Positions 23,301 to 36,700 of a stretch of DNA of 64,000 nucleotides are shown piece by piece; position 1 is the first letter of the stretch; the number at the start of each line of letters is the position of its first letter. The translations under genes were made by a program, and so were the position numbers. Origin of the DNA: Amoebophrya sp. A120 (lineage: Eukaryota > Sar > Dinophyceae > Syndiniales > Amoebophryaceae); the NCBI GenBank assembly GCA_905178155.1, contig CAJINV010000003.1, positions 1,962,395-2,026,394 of the forward strand. The letters are read 5' to 3'. The notes under the pieces were generated by a model. The model saw only the letters and a program-made list of their open reading frames with translations, was not told the DNA's origin and searched no databases.

Positions 23301-24678
23301 CTTGCCGACCTGGAGCTTCTTCGAAACGCACGCCTTTTCGAGGATCCCCTGGTCCACCTCCAGCCCCGCGGCCGCCTCGGCGCCCCCGCTCGCGAACTTG
23401 GACGTGTCGTTTCCCGCGTCTTTGAAGACGATGTTGCCGAGCAGCAAAATCCCCGCCATGATCTTGAAAAACTGCTCCTTTTGGTCGTCCGGCATGAGAC
23501 AATCCTTCAGCGCGTGCAACACCTCCTGGTACTCGGCCTTGTCGTCGAAGCCGTCGGCCTTGGGGGACCCGCTCTTCAAAAAGCCGCAGTTCTTGGGGTC
23601 GGTTGGCACCTTGTACTTGCCCGGGTCTCCGTAGATCAGCATGTAGAAGATGTGGAAGTCGCGCTCCAGGGAGCTCTGCGCCAACACCCGCGACTTTTCC
23701 AACAGGTAGTCCACCACCGCGGCCCCCGCGATGTTGCCCGCTCCGTCGAAGTACAGGGCCGTCCACTTCCCGAACCGGGAGGAGTTGTTGTTTCGGGAGG
23801 TCTTCGCGTTGCCCATGGACTCCAGGATCGGGTTGCACTGCATGATGCGGTCCTGCACCCCGGTCTTGGACCCGGCGCAGTCGGCGAAGAACCCCAGCAG
23901 GATCTTGCACGCCTCCGTTTTTCCCGCCCCGGACTCCCCGGAGATCAAGATAGCCTGGTTCTGCTTGTCGATGCGACACCCGTCCAGCGACCACTTGCCG
24001 ATCGCGTAGGCGTGCGGGTCGTAGTCGTGCGGGTCGGACCCCTTTGCAAACTTGTCAATGTTCTCCGCGGTTTCGAGGTTTAGCCGCTGGAACGGGTTGC
24101 AGGACACAATGATGGTGTCGACGAAGGTGTACATCTTGTTCTTCGCGTAGCGGTCCTTCAGCGTCTGCAGCACGGCGGCGTTGGTCACGTTCCGGATCGT
24201 GGTCACGTCGTTCAATGCGGCGTAATGGTCGTCCTCCACGTCCGCTACCTCCTTCAACTGGTCGGGGGTCAACCCGATTTCCCCCGAGTCGGTCTTGTAC
24301 ATGGTCTATCAAATCTAAAAATGTCTGGGTCTGGAAAGATGCAACTTGTGATGCGCATTTCACATCACACAAAAATCTGTCATGCATGTAAGCCAAAAGG
24401 TGCACATTTCCGGCCACCGAAAGAAGGGCTTTGTCATGCGGATGACGCATTAGGAGACCTTCTCAAAACCTGTCATGCTAGGGCGTGCATGGTAGACCTT
24501 CTGGGTCATGCCAAAGCTGCATCACAAACCTCTGCATTTTTCCAGACCCAGACATTTTTACATTTGATATGGTCAGCTTCGTCACGCCCTTGATGTCTTT
24601 CTTCTCCTGCACTTGCCCCGTGGCCTTGGCCTCTGCGTACCCCTCCTCGGGGTGAGGAATCCAAACCTTCGTTGACAT
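17383..24678 (-). CDS. Myosin heavy chain M2 with MyTH4-FERM tail
   Basis: Actin-based motor closely related to M3. Exons: 24678-24570, 24301-23061, 22751-22231, 21904-21004, 20826-20023, 18915-17383; phases agree and give 1702 aa. The protein starts MSTKVWIPHPEEGY. Motifs: P-loop GESGAGKT (158-165), switch I NNNSSRFGKW (207-216), switch II DIAGFE (424-429), FVRCIKPND, SGVMELVKIRRQGYP, one IQ motif (IIIQKMYRGFRIRKK, ~754). A Lys/Glu-rich helical tail follows, then MyTH4 (LGWMTDHPVDEKRRAPLAYA, ~1200-1330), FERM (~1335-1640) and a Lys/Asp-rich C-terminal tail. The first intron is an introner-like element; the last intron is 1.1 kb and holds a GC-rich insert. Tail design suggests a role linking membranes or microtubules to actin, as in other MyTH4-FERM myosins; cargo is unknown. 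Confidence 0.9.
18916..20022 (-). other. Long intron of M2 with GC-rich insert
   Basis: 1107-bp intron placed between a GT donor after LNGTLTK and an AG acceptor before IDNQKQATTALSAY; both fit GT-AG and phase 0. Its middle (about 19172-19877) is richer in G and C than other introns here and has many GGGCGCCC-like words. TAGTGAGGTC at the left and its complement GACCTCACTA at the right bound this part, so it may be an inserted element. Confidence 0.6.
19172..19877. mobile_element. Possible non-autonomous element bounded by short inverted repeats
   Basis: About 706 bp inside an M2 intron, bounded by the 10-bp inverted repeat TAGTGAGGTC / GACCTCACTA. Base composition differs sharply from the surrounding AT-rich intron. 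Open frames on the plus strand (19291-19590 and 19310-19720) show no domain I recognise. No clear target duplication was found, so the boundaries are tentative. Confidence 0.35.
24307..24569. mobile_element. Introner-like element, family A, in M2
   Basis: 263-bp intron with family A termini (AAAAATGTCTGGGTCTGG and complement), ends TATC and GATA, duplication TGGTC at 24302-24306 and 24570-24574. Removing it with one duplication gives GVTKLTMYKTDSGEIG; M3 encodes GVTKLIMFKTDSGEIG with no intron. A GT-AG alternative exists but would add four residues. Confidence 0.88.
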
Positions 24679-25820
24679 CTTTCTGGACTGGTGATGTGCT
24701 TTAGTTTTTCCTGTTTGCTTTCTTGTTTAGTACGAAATTTTAGGAAGCAAAGAACGCGATTTTTTCACACACTTTGACTTTATTTTGTTTTGCAAAAACA
24801 AAGTTTGTTGAAGCCAGGAAAATTGTGTTCGTCGTGTTGTATTTTATTGATGCGATGGCTTCTGCTCTACTTCGTCGTGTGAATTTTACTTCGGTATATT
24901 AGCTCCAACTCCGGGTTACGTTTGTCAGAGAAACTACAGAATGAATTCACAAAGTTCAAGTTGTTTTATTGTTGTACAAAAGAATTTCAAAAGGGATAAT
25001 TGCAAAATTACGGCCTGCCAGCGGCAGCTCGGCACCAACACCTACTCATGTGCAGCCTCATAAATTCGAAAATTTGTTTTACCAATTGCGATGTTGTTCG
25101 GGAATTTGAAAATTTTGTGATAAAAAAGATGTTAGCTAGTCAAAAATTGGGTCACAATTACCACAGGGGCGAAGGTGACTGGCGGTTTTTTTTTTGGCTT
25201 CAATGATACAATCTTCAACTAAACGACGGTGGAAAAACTACGGGAAATAGACGCGTCAGAGGATGTAGGAAAGCAACCAAGGTACGTACCGAATGGGTTG
25301 TGGCTGAACGAGCAGTTCCTATTGCTACGATGAAACCGACCGCTGTTGCGTATTACAACTTCACTTCGCACGATATTATGCCATCATTTACGCGTACGAT
25401 GCTATTGCTGTTCATGCTGACGATAAGATGAAATAGGTAAGCACATTCACACTGCTTGAGGACGACACCGACTCCGTCTACAATCTCATTAATTCCGAGC
25501 ACGGACCGAAGATGCTTCGAGCACGGACCGAAGATGCTTCGAGCACGAAAGCTCGTGGGACCGAAAAAATCTTTTCATATGCAGATTGTCAGAGCTAGTC
25601 CTAGTACTGAGAAATGAACCGACACGTTTTAAAATGCTTCGCCTGCGGTGGTTCAAATTCGCACGAACGGGTCTGATTTCCGTCCGGGACTGGACTGGAA
25701 CTGATGGAGATGAGATTTATGAATATACTTCTCAGAAATCTTGTTCTTGATCTTGTCGCAGTAGTAGAGCCCTTTTTCTATCTTAATCTAAAACACGTCG
25801 CAGTCTTTTCTATTTCATCT
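24679..25820. other. Intergenic region between M2 and M3
   Basis: About 1.1 kb with no recognisable gene. It includes T-rich stretches upstream of the M2 start and a short tandem repeat at 25496-25539. No conserved promoter motif was recognised. Confidence 0.5.
25496..25547. repeat. Short tandem repeat, 22-bp unit
   Basis: Two exact copies of a 22-bp unit containing GAGCACGGACCGAAGATGC (25496-25517 and 25518-25539), followed by the first eight bases of a third. Intergenic; no function evident. Confidence 0.8.
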
Positions 25821-28800
25821 TTACTTTCCGGATTTTCGTTTTTCTCGTTCGTCTTTTTTGTCACTTTTGTCCTTGCCCTCCTTTATCCCGTTTTCTTCCT
25901 CTTCCATCCGGTCGAGAAACTTGACGATTGCGTCCGCCTTCTCACTTTCCAGCACCATGTAGACATTCTTGCCCGGAATATTGATGGCGAGGGAGACCCG
26001 GTTTTTCGTCGCGGCCCACGCCTTAATTTTGTACTTGTGCGCAGCCGCCCCGATCCCAAACTTGGCCAGGTGCTTGCCATCCCTAATATCGAACATGGTG
26101 ACGTCGTTGCACGTGATTGCCATCAACATGGCCTCCGCCCCTAAATCCGTGATGGTTTCCACGCAGACCTTGGAGACCCCATCCAACCCCTCCGGCTTGA
26201 ATCCGACCTTGTGCACGCAGGGAAACTGGCGCGAGGCAAAGGCCTTCAGGTTCTGGTGTGCTTTCAGAACCCGGCACACGCGCTCCAGTTTTGGCTTCTC
26301 CTCCTCCTTTTTCCAGTCGGTCTCGTAGGACTTCTGCACTAACTTTACCCACTCGCCCTTGCTCTTTTCCCTCAAGCACCTCTTCGGGACCAGCGCCTCG
26401 ATCGTGGTCTCGTTGATGACCGGCGCGCCGCCGTCGTTGCGGCGGAAGAACGCGTTGGCGGCGCTCACCTTGGCGATGCGCGACTCTTCCTCCGGGACGG
26501 CGTAGTAGTAAAAATCCGACACGGCCTGGCCGACGATCATATCCGAGAAGCCCATGTCTCCCGACTGGACCTTTTCTTTCGGGCGCAGCATTCGTTTTTT
26601 CAAAACCATCTTGTTCTGGTTGCACACTTTCCCGACGCTGGCCTCAAACGGGGGCGGCTCGTCCATGTCCACGCGGAATACCTGGAAGTGGTCCACGTCG
26701 GTGGACAGCATGAAAGCCGAGATCGCCTTTTTGTTCAGAAGCCGCATTTTGTCCTTGGCGAGCATCTTGATGATCATCGGTTTTCGGATCTCCTTCTCGG
26801 CAATCAGGTCGAAGCTTTCGCAGGTGTACACCTCCACTTTCATCTCCGTATCCCCCGTCGGCGCAGCCTCATCCCCGTCGTCCACCCCGGCCTTTCCCCA
26901 CCTCTCCAGCAACTCCTTGCAGTGCTTCACCACGTTGAAGATCTCGCGGGAGCGCTCGTCACTCAGCCCGCGGTACTCCAGTTCGTAGCGCAGGAGGAAC
27001 GCGTCGACGTAGTTCTTGAAATTCGGAATCGGTTGCGCCAGCTTGCAGAGGAACACCATCAACTTCCACCCCAGCAGCCGCGACCGGTGCCGCGGGTTGT
27101 TGTTGATCTGCTTCATCACCTGCGCGTAAATCTCGGTGCAAATCTCGTCCCGCTGGTCGCGGGCCTTCCACACGATCGCGTACGCTAGCGGCGCACGCCG
27201 CTTCTCGTCGACTGGGTGGTCCGTCATCCAACCTAAAATGTTGCGAAAAGCGGACAGCACGGTTGTCACGTGCTTCGGGTTGTCGATCTGTATTTGAATT
27301 TTTAGTGTGAAATCAAAATTATTGCACCCTGCCGGCCCTATGATGTCCGTCCGTTCTTCGATTCCACCGTCGAAATTTGCTTGTGCTATTTTTTGGTAGC
27401 CATTATTTTTCATTTTATGAGAAGAAAACTGTATTTCAACATGACTCTTGGTTCTAATAAACAACAAGTATGCCAGCATGATGGGATAACAAAGTTCTCC
27501 GACTGCAAGCGAAACATCGACACGGCTATGTTGAACTTCACAGTGATATGAAAGCTGTGTATCTGTACATTCGTCAGCGTGCCGTTGAGTTTGTACTTGG
27601 ACCAGGAGAGCGCGCCATCCGGTTCCATCGGCATGACCTTGGCACCGTCGTCCAAATAGACGGGTTTGACTACGGTTGGGTTCATGTTCTCAAACTTCGA
27701 GAAATCCCCGTACAGATTGATGAGTTGCATTTGTGCTTCCGTCCCGCCCATGTTTTCGCCCCGGGTAGCGGCTTTCACCGCCCGGTCGGAGATGGTCAGC
27801 AATTCCTGGTCGCAACCGGCGTCCTTCCCTGCTTTCATCAGATTTGTGCACGCGGTGATCAGCTGGAGCTTCTTCTTCTCGTCCTTCTCCGCCTTCAACG
27901 CCTTCACGGTCTTCCCCAGTAAAGCGCCCACGAACTCCGGATCGCGCAGCTTGTTCATTAACTGGCGCTGCTCCGCGATGTCCTCGGGGGACACGCCGTT
28001 CTCCAGGCACCCCTTGATGTGTTTTTCAATTTCCGCGAAGTCGTAGGTGGTGACGGCCTCGTTCAGCGCCTCCAGGAACTTCGGATCAATCTGCTTCACC
28101 ACCGTCATCTTCCGCCCCGCGGCGACCAGCTTCTTGAACCTTGTGAGCGCCTCCACCTCCTTTTTGTTGCCCGAGGCCTTGGCCGCATCCATCTTCTTTC
28201 TGATCTGATTTACGACAATCTTCTGCTGCTCGGTCTGCTCGTCCAGATTATCCAGCGCCGCGAGGTCCAACTTGCCCTTCACGTTGTCCCACTCCTTCAA
28301 CACCCGAGAAGCGTACTTGAACGCGCCCTCTTGCAGCCACGTGTCCTGACCCTTGTCCAAACCATGCTTCTCCAGCTGTAGTCGTTTGTGGTCAGGTCGT
28401 GTACTTACTAACAGAATCATGAATGTTGCTTCTAAACATAAACAGAAGAACGCACACCCACGCGCTACTGCAAAAATATAGTACGTTAGCCACAGGCACA
28501 CCGCGCCACCAATTTAAATCTGAATTTTTGAACGTTCCACCTTCATGCGAAAAAAACATGAAACAAAAAAAAACCGTAGAGATACTTACCTGTTCGACAA
28601 TGAGTTTGGCGCGCTTGCAGGAAACCAGGTCGGCAGGGTTCAGGGGGAGCTTCAGCGCTTTTATGCCGTTCATGAGGGGCACCTGCGTGACGAGCTTTTT
28701 CAAGCGCTCACTCATTTCCTTGATGATCGCGTCTTCAATTTTCAGTGCGGTGAGCTCGCCCACCGCCTTCTCCAGGGCCATGATGTCGAAAGACTTGCGA

Positions 28801-31800
28801 AGATCCCCCGCGTCCTTGTATACTGCGTACTCCTTTTCCAGCTTCATGACCGCACCCAAGAAGGTCGCGTCCGCAACCTTCACGAAGGTGATGCCCTCGC
28901 ACTCGCGGACCCACGCGTTGGCCTGGTCTTTGTTCTTTTTCATGGTGGCCACATCCTTCATCAAAGACATGCCGGACGTGTTCGGGCCGCTGTAGAGCGG
29001 ATACTGCTTCATGAAGGCACTGATCAGCTTCTTCAGTTCGCGCGAGCGCTTCATTTTCTTGCGGACGGCGAAGCCGCGGTAGATCTTCTGGATGATGATC
29101 GCCTTGGCAATCTTCGCGTAGCGGGCCTGCTCGTCCAGCAGATTGAGGCCCTTCATGCGGATCATCACCTTGGTCTTCCCCATCTGGTACTCGATCTTCA
29201 ACTCCGGTTGCCTGAAGGCGTCCGCCATGCCGGCCAAGATCTCCTTGACGATCGCCCGGTCCGGGCTCGTCGCAGCCAGCTTCTTCCCCACTTTCTTCTC
29301 GGCGGCAACCCGCAGTGGGACCGGGATGCAGCACCGATACTTTTTCAGGAACTCCTCCGGGGACGCCCGGTAAGGGTAGCCCTGCCGACGAATCTTCACC
29401 AACTCCATCACACCCGAGTAGACCAGCTGCTCCAACACCTTCTTCTTCGTGAAAATGTTCGGCTTCTTCTCGTCGTTCGGCTTGATGCAACTGTTGGAGT
29501 TTTTCATACAGTAGAAGTAGCAATGAAGATGTATCATGTGTGATAGATAGATTTTTTTCTAGTAAAGAAGTGTCGTCAGAGATGCAATCGCTCGGTCTAT
29601 TTTCCATTGAAAAAAACGCGGCGTTTCTTGATATGGTTCACGACTACGACTGAACCTATCAAATTAGTTTTAGGTCAAAGATGCAGATCATCGTCAAAGG
29701 CAAGTGCAGATCTCATAGTCATCTACAGTAGATAAATTGACTTGTTTTCAAAAAAGCGTATTACAACCAGAATTGTACCGAACGAAGTGTGGCTCGGCGG
29801 AATTGATCTTGTTGATCAAAACCTTTAGCGAGTCGCGAAAGAGCTTCGAGACCGTGGCCTTCTGTCTCCTCCCCTCTTCCGCTAGGCCGTCAGCGATGAT
29901 TTTTAGAAGGGGATTCTTGGTGGTAGACAACACTTCGACGGCCAGCGGGGGTGGTTCATCCTTGTTCTTCTCGTTAACCCACTTCGTGACGTCATATTTG
30001 ACGGGCCCGGCATAATGCAGCAAAGTGAACTCGGTCCTGCCAAATTTGTCGGGGGTGTACCACTTGTTCTTCTTGTCCCCCATGATCTTGTTCAGCTTGT
30101 CGATCAACTTTTTGTCCGCCTTCGCGTTTTCACTGGGCATCCCCTTGGACTCCTCGTCACAGATCGACATAATCGAGTCTGTCGGTGCCGCAATCGTGTC
30201 CAGAATCTCCTGGTTGTCCGTAAACGCAATGTCCTCAAAGGGGACTTCTTCAGCCTTGTACTCCGGGATCTCCCTCTTGAACACGTAGTGGTTGAAGTGC
30301 TGTGACAACGTTTTTGCACTTTTTCAGAAGTAGAACTGAAGCACGTCACATTTTTACAACTTGGTCATGAACTCAGTAACTGGGTGGCTTGTCATTCAGA
30401 AGAGCATTCGCTTTCGAACTAGTAGATAAGCTCGTACTTTTTTTTGTCTTTATTTTTGCGATTATACCGACATCATTCAAATTATACCTGCTGCAAGTTT
30501 TCGTTGGACAGGTTGATCGTGAATTGCTCCCAAGTATTGAAGGTGAAAGACTCGAACCCGGCGATATCTAGCAACCCAATCTCGTCCGCCCTGCCGCCAG
30601 CGGCGCTCTGGTCGTGGTCCCCGGCAATGACTTTGTTCAGGTATTGAATGACCCAGGTAAACATCCGCGAGTAGACCAACGTAGCCAACCCGTCGCGGGC
30701 GTTCGATGCGTCCAGGACTTTTAGGCCTTTGATGGTAATTTCGTTGCCGATCTGGAGCCTGTTCGAAACGCACGCCTTTTCCAGCACCGCCTTGTCCACG
30801 TCCAGCGCCGCCGCCGCCTCGGCGCCCCCGGTAGAGAACTTGGAGGTGTCGTTTCCCGTGTCCTTGAAGGTAATGTTGCCCAGCAGCAAAATCCCGGCTA
30901 GGATCTTCAAAAACTGCTCCTTCTGGTCGGCCGGCATGAGACAATCCTCCAGCGCCTGCAACACCTCCTGGTACTCCGCCTTATCGTCAAAGCCGTCGGC
31001 CTTTGCGGACCCGTTCTTCAAAAAGCCGCAGCTCTTGGGGTCGGCGGGCAGCTTGTACTTGTTTGCGTCGCAGTAAACCAACATGTAGAAGATGTGGAAG
31101 TCGCGCTCCAGGGAACTCTGCGCCAGCACCCGGGACTTTTCCAGCAGGTAGTCCACCAGTGCGGCCCCCGCGATGTTGCCCGCGTTGTCAAAGTGCAAGG
31201 CGGTCCACTTCCCGAACCGGGAGGAGTTGTTGTTCCTCGAGGTCTTCGCGTTCCCCAGGGCCTCCAGAATTGGGTTGCACTGCATGATGCGGTCCTGCAC
31301 GCCGCTCTTGGAAGCGGCGCAGTCGGCGAAAAAACCGACCAGGATCTTGCACGCCTCGGTTTTCCCCGCCCCGGACTCCCCGGAGATCAAAATCGCCTGG
31401 TTTTTCCTGTCAATGCGGCACCCGTCCAGCGCCCACTTATGGATGTGTCAGAGTTGAAAGCGACAGAGTTGAAATAATTTGTCATGCATAAAATGGGTGC
31501 CAGCTGGAACCCAGTTCCCAAGTGGCGCATGACAAATTTCGGTGGTCCCTAAATCCAGTCTCTCATGCTGTTTAGGCAAAGAAGAGTGATTTTCTCATGC
31601 TACTTTAGCAGCTTGAGCTGTAACCCCAAACAGGCTTACAATCGGCCTCACTTGCCTGCTCTGCAACAGACGCACCTCGGGTCATGCATTTTATGCATCA
31701 CAAATTATTTCAACTCTGACGATTTCGATCCTGACACTCCCATACCACTTGCCGATCGCGTACACGTGCGGCTCGTGGTCGCGCGGGTCTTCCGCGTGGG

Positions 31801-32164
31801 CAAAATTGTCCATGTTCTCCGCCGTTTCTAAATTCAGCCGCTGGAACGGGTTGCAGGACACGATGATGGTGTCGATGAACGTGTACATCTGGTTCTTCGC
31901 GTAGCGGTCCTTCAGCGTCTGCAGCACCGCAGCGTTGGTCACGTTCCGGATCGTGGTCACGTCCGGAAGCGCACCGTAGTGCTCGTCGTCCACGTCCACA
32001 ACCTCCTTCATTTGCTCGGGACTCAGCCCAATCTCCCCCGAGTCGGTCTTGAACATGATCAACTTCGTGACGCCCTTCAGGTTCTTCTTCTCCTGCACTT
32101 GCCCCGTGGCCGTGGCCGCCACGTACCCCTCCTCAGGGTGGGGAATCCAAACCTTAGTCGACAT
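25821..32164 (-). CDS. Myosin heavy chain M3 with MyTH4-FERM tail
   Basis: Paralogue of M2. Exons: 32164-31745, 31432-30488, 30299-29779, 29490-28590, 28375-27569, 27287-25821; phases agree and give 1686 aa. It starts MSTKVWIPHPEEGY. P-loop GESGAGKT, switch I NNNSSRFGKW, switch II DIAGFE, FVRCIKPND, SGVMELVKIRRQGYP and one IQ motif (IIIQKIYRGFAVRKK) are all present, followed by a charged helical tail, MyTH4 (LGWMTDHPVDEKRRAPLAYA) and FERM. The Lys-rich C-terminus is much shorter than in M2. Five of six exons share boundaries with M2, so the two arose by duplication; the introner-like elements differ (M2 has one before the P-loop exon block, M3 has one at GKW). Motor looks catalytically intact. 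Confidence 0.9.
31438..31744. mobile_element. Introner-like element, family B, in M3
   Basis: 307-bp intron with family B termini (CAGAGTTGAAAGCGACAGAG and related complement), ends TATG and CATA, duplication CCACT at 31433-31437 and 31745-31749. Removal gives YAIGKWALDGCRID; M2 encodes YAIGKWSLDGCRID without interruption. Confidence 0.9.
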
Positions 32165-33768
32165 CCTCGACTGACCTGTTGTTCCCTATGTAACTAAAAG
32201 TCAAAGTAAATTCGTAGAAGAAGTTTTCTACGTACTATATAGCTCGGTGAGCAATTAGGATTTCATCTCTTTTTCTTTTTTTTGTAGTTTGTACAAGCGA
32301 CAAAGATCGCGTTTGTCGCTTGGCATACTTCTTCGAAATAAAACAATTCGCAAATTTGTCAATCACTGATAAAACTTAGTACAGATTTTCTGAGAAGTGT
32401 ACCTGCATTCGAATCGGGAGTTGGGCTGAAAAGCACAAACAAAAAGTTGAGACGGTTTCATATCGATAGCTACTGAAAGATTGGGTAATTAATACATAAT
32501 GTCTTCGATGGGAATACTAGCGGCGACTGATGGTTTTTAGTATTTTTCTGAAAAAGCATGCACATGCGGTTACTGCGCCGAATGAAACCGAAAACGCTTC
32601 AGAAGATATCGCAAAACAAGAATGACACTGTACCGAAGGCCGCTTGGGCTTTGCATGGGGAGCGATCAACCGAGGACGTGCATGTGCTCCTGCAGAATGG
32701 CGTTGATCCACCTGACGGTAGAGAAATTTAGATCCGATTCACGACGACCACGACACCGACATCACTTACAATAATGAATCAGAGTACGGACGACCGAGCC
32801 CCGGAGCGTCGATGCTCGCGGTCTATCAAAAGTAGTTGTCCATTGCTGTCAAGTCAACGCCATGCTGTCACACCGATTTTTATCATCCATCTCCTCAACA
32901 TCCGACATTACGATTGCAGAAGCAGAACCGAATCCGAAGGCTGTGAATGTCAAATGCTTCGCCTGTGCCTGAGAAGTAATTCGATCAACTGCACCGACGC
33001 AAGACGTCTTCTACGAGGCCGCCTGAGCCTCGGGCTCTGTCTCCGGCAAGGAAGAGACACGCACACGCAATGAATAGTAACGCAGGCCTCGAACAATTTT
33101 GCGGCTACTGCATCGTCTTCTTTTGGCCGCGTTGGTGCGGCCCGCTCTTTTTTTTTGTATTTTGACTCTGTTGAACTACAAGTAGACCTAGACACGAGAA
33201 CGAAAAAGATAATAATATTTATTATGGTAGCGTCCTACTTGTTCCTCGTCCTTCGCGCTGTATGCGTCTTCGGCATCGTTACAGAGAGACTGATGTCATA
33301 GATTGACAATGACTCAGTCACGTAGTGCTGTTGCACAAGCAGAATGTGATAGGGAGGGGGAGTCAAAATGGCCATTTACAAAAAACGAAATTCCCATGGG
33401 TGTGGGTCGTGAACGTATTATATGAAAATCTGTTTACAGGGAAGTACTTAGAAAAAGGTGTTTTACTGTTTATCCATGTTTTTTACTCGTATGCAAAACA
33501 GCAAAACCAAATACAACGACACTGGCGAGAGTGGTTGAAGATTCATTTTTGACCAACACACACTAAACAGTAGTGCGCGAAAGCCCGAAAAGATGAACGC
33601 GAATTTTGCACGCCTCCATAATGAAGGCGTATCTACTTATTATTCTGCATCTTCTGAAGGTCGTCTTAGAACTAGAAGCAAATAAGAATAAGTTACTTCT
33701 GAGTTGGGACCGTGTGCTTGATCCAATGCTTTCTGTTGAGCTTTATCCCGACGAACGATTCATATTGA
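32165..33768. other. Intergenic region between M3 and myosin copy A
   Basis: 1.6 kb with no recognised coding region. Several T-rich runs precede the M3 start (about 32265-32290). The left part should hold the M3 promoter and leader, the right part the 3' untranslated region of copy A. No inverted-repeat element was seen. Confidence 0.5.
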
Positions 33769-36700
33769 CTATGAACCGTCGCCCGCCGACTTCCTTTCTT
33801 TTTTCTTTTCCTTTTTTTCTTTACCGTCGGCGTCGTCGCGTGACCTTCTTTCTTTCTTCTCCTTCTTTTTCGCGTCGTCCCCCTCTTCGCGCGACTTTCG
33901 CTCTTTTTTCTCCTTCTTGCTTTCCCCGCCGTCTTCTTTCGCGTCCTTTTGCTTCTTCTCCTTTTTGTCCTTTTCTTCGCCTCCTGCATCGTCGTCCGCA
34001 TTGTCTTTTTCTTTCTTCTCCTTCTTTTCTTTCTTTTCTTTTTCTTCTCGTTTTTCCTTCCTAGCTTCGCGGTCCTTCTTTACCTCTTCGCAAGTGAACG
34101 GCGTGATCGCGATGGGGCCCTCGCCGGGGGTGTTGACGGTGGCCGACCCGGGTCGCGCGGCTGGGGCTTTGCTATCCGCTGGCGCTCCTTCGGCGGCTCC
34201 TGTGGGTGCCCGCTGAGGAATGGACACCTTTCCCGCGGGCGCGGGGGTCGAAGTTGGTACAGCTGCGGGTTTAGTATTTTCATCTCCTGTCCGGGGGGTG
34301 GGTTCCGCGGAGGAACTTGTTGCACCACCTGCACTGGTCGCGGTGCTAGCGGCTGGAGCTGCTGGTCGCGCTTGTGTCGTGCTTGGAGTGGGTGGTGGCG
34401 GGGTCACCACGGTGGCTCCTCCACCCGGTCCGCCTGCTGTCACCACTGCCCCGGTTGTGCCCAACTCCTTTCGCAGGGATTCCAACATGTTGGCTATCAA
34501 GACGCCCTGGTCCATCTGAAAAACGATGTAGGTGGGTCCCTTGGGAATCTGGATGGCGCAGCTGAGACTCTGTCCGTCGCCCGCCCAGCCCGTCACCCGG
34601 TGACTGTTCGCGGCCGTCATGCCGAACCGCGCCAGCTCGCGGCCGTCCCGCTCCGCGCACAGCGTCAGCCCGGACAGCCCGACCGCCACGATCAGGCTCG
34701 GGGCGCCGAGGTCCATCAGCGCCTCGCTGTTTGGCGGCAGCGCGAGGCTCCGCGGCTTCTCTTGGGGCAGCTGCTTCGCGCGCACCTGCACCGTGCCGAA
34801 CCCGCGCATGCTTTGCAGCCGAGAAAACGCGCGCTGCAACTGGTCCAGCCGGGTGGCCCCGTCCGAGACCAACTGCAAAAATTCCCTGTCGTACGCCTCT
34901 TTTACCTCCTTCACCCAGGTCGCCTTCCCCCGCTCTTCCAACGCCAAAGCGGGGACCAGGGAGGAAATTGTATTCTCGTCGATCACTTTCTCCTTTTTCG
35001 GCTGCCTCACCATCGCGCAAGCCGCCGCACACACGGCCAACGTCTGCACATCCTCCTGGATGCGGTAGTCTAAATACTGCTGGAAGGCCTGCAGCACGGT
35101 CAACGAGGAGAACCGCGAGTCCGCCGCGTTCACCTTCTCCTTCGCGCCGATCCAGCGCCTGCGCAGGATGAACCGATCGGTGGCGCCGAGAACGGTCCAC
35201 ACCTTGGCGTCCTGGGGGACGGGCTGGTTCATGTTCGACGGAAGGTACATGTCGAACTTGGGCACGTTCTCCGCGGAGACCCCGATCACCACCAGCAGTT
35301 TTTTCAGGACGTCGCCCACCTTGCCGTCCTTGCCCACCTTCACCATCCGCGCTTTCAAATCGTTGCCCTTCTCGTCCTTGTTGGGCGTGTTGTTGCGCCA
35401 GTTCAAACTTTCCGCGTCCCAGATGCTCACCGTCTTGCGGTCCTGGCCCGCCGCGGCGTTGCTATTAGCGTTACCAGTCGCCGCCGCGGCCTCGGCGGCG
35501 GCCTTCTCCCCCGCGGCCGGCGGCGGGGCGGTTTTGGCTATGGCGTTCTCAAATGTTACATTCTCAACTGTTACATGAATTTGTAATGCAAGAACGGCGA
35601 AAGTGAAAGGGACAAGATTGCGCCTTTTGCATTACAGATTTGGCACAGATTTGCATGCTGTCAGTCTAGCCCTTCGGATATTTGTCATGCGAAACAGCTT
35701 AATCGTGGCGATCTTGGTGGTAAATTTGCATGACAAATCATGTAACAGTTGAGAATGTAACAGTTGAGAACGCCATATTGGCCAGCGTGTCCATGCACTG
35801 GGTGGCCATGGTCAGTAATTCCTTCTTTTCGGGCAGCTCCTTCTCGAACTTCTGTTTGGACTTGACCAGAAACGCCCGCACGTACTCAATGAAGTCCGGC
35901 GTGGGGATGGCGTGCTGGAAGATGAAGGCGAGCAGCTTCCACCCCAAGAGCTGGGACCGCAGCCCCGGGTTGTGGGTCAGCTGCTTGATCACCTGCGCGT
36001 ACATCTCGTTGGTCAGCGCCGCCTCGGATCGCGCCTTCCACACAATCGCGTACGCCAGCGGCGCGCGCCGCTTCTCGTCCACGGGGTGGTCCGTCATCCA
36101 CCCGAGCACGTTTCGGTAAGCCGCGGTGGCGGTGGAGTTCATGCTGGCGTCCCCGATGTTCGTCAACGGGGCGGAGAGCTTATTCTTGCTCCACGCGAAC
36201 GTGCCACCGGGCTCGCACGGAAGAATCTTATTCCCGTCCGGACCCGTGATCGGCTTTACCACATCCGTGTTGATGCAGGGGGCCTTACTCATGTCACCGT
36301 ACAACGCCATCACCATGTCGAGGTTACCCGACGCCACTTTACCGTCCCTGGGGTTGATGTTGCGTGTCATTCACATATTGATACACTTGATCAGGTCGAG
36401 TTCAAAATGAAAATTCAAACGCACTGGTGCCGGCCCAGCTGCAAGCAGGGCCGTTTGTTCTACAACAGTGCATGATCAAACACAGACTAGCATATGCAAA
36501 TACTTGAAAGGGGAACAAACAACACTGTGATAATACCTTTGGAACAGGGATCCGCGTCGAATATGGGCGATGCGCGAAGCATTTTCCGCCTTGGTGAGAA
36601 GATCGGCGTCGACGCCCGCATCTTGTCCTGCAAGAGCTAGATTCGCGACCTTGGTGGCCAGGCCGTGAAGGTCTTTCTTGGCTTCCAGGGTTTTCAGACA

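Noticed and set aside
33345-33560. Plus-strand frame near 33325-33552 as a small gene
   Set aside because: No ATG context, domain or homologue recognised; located in the AT-rich 3' flank of copy A.
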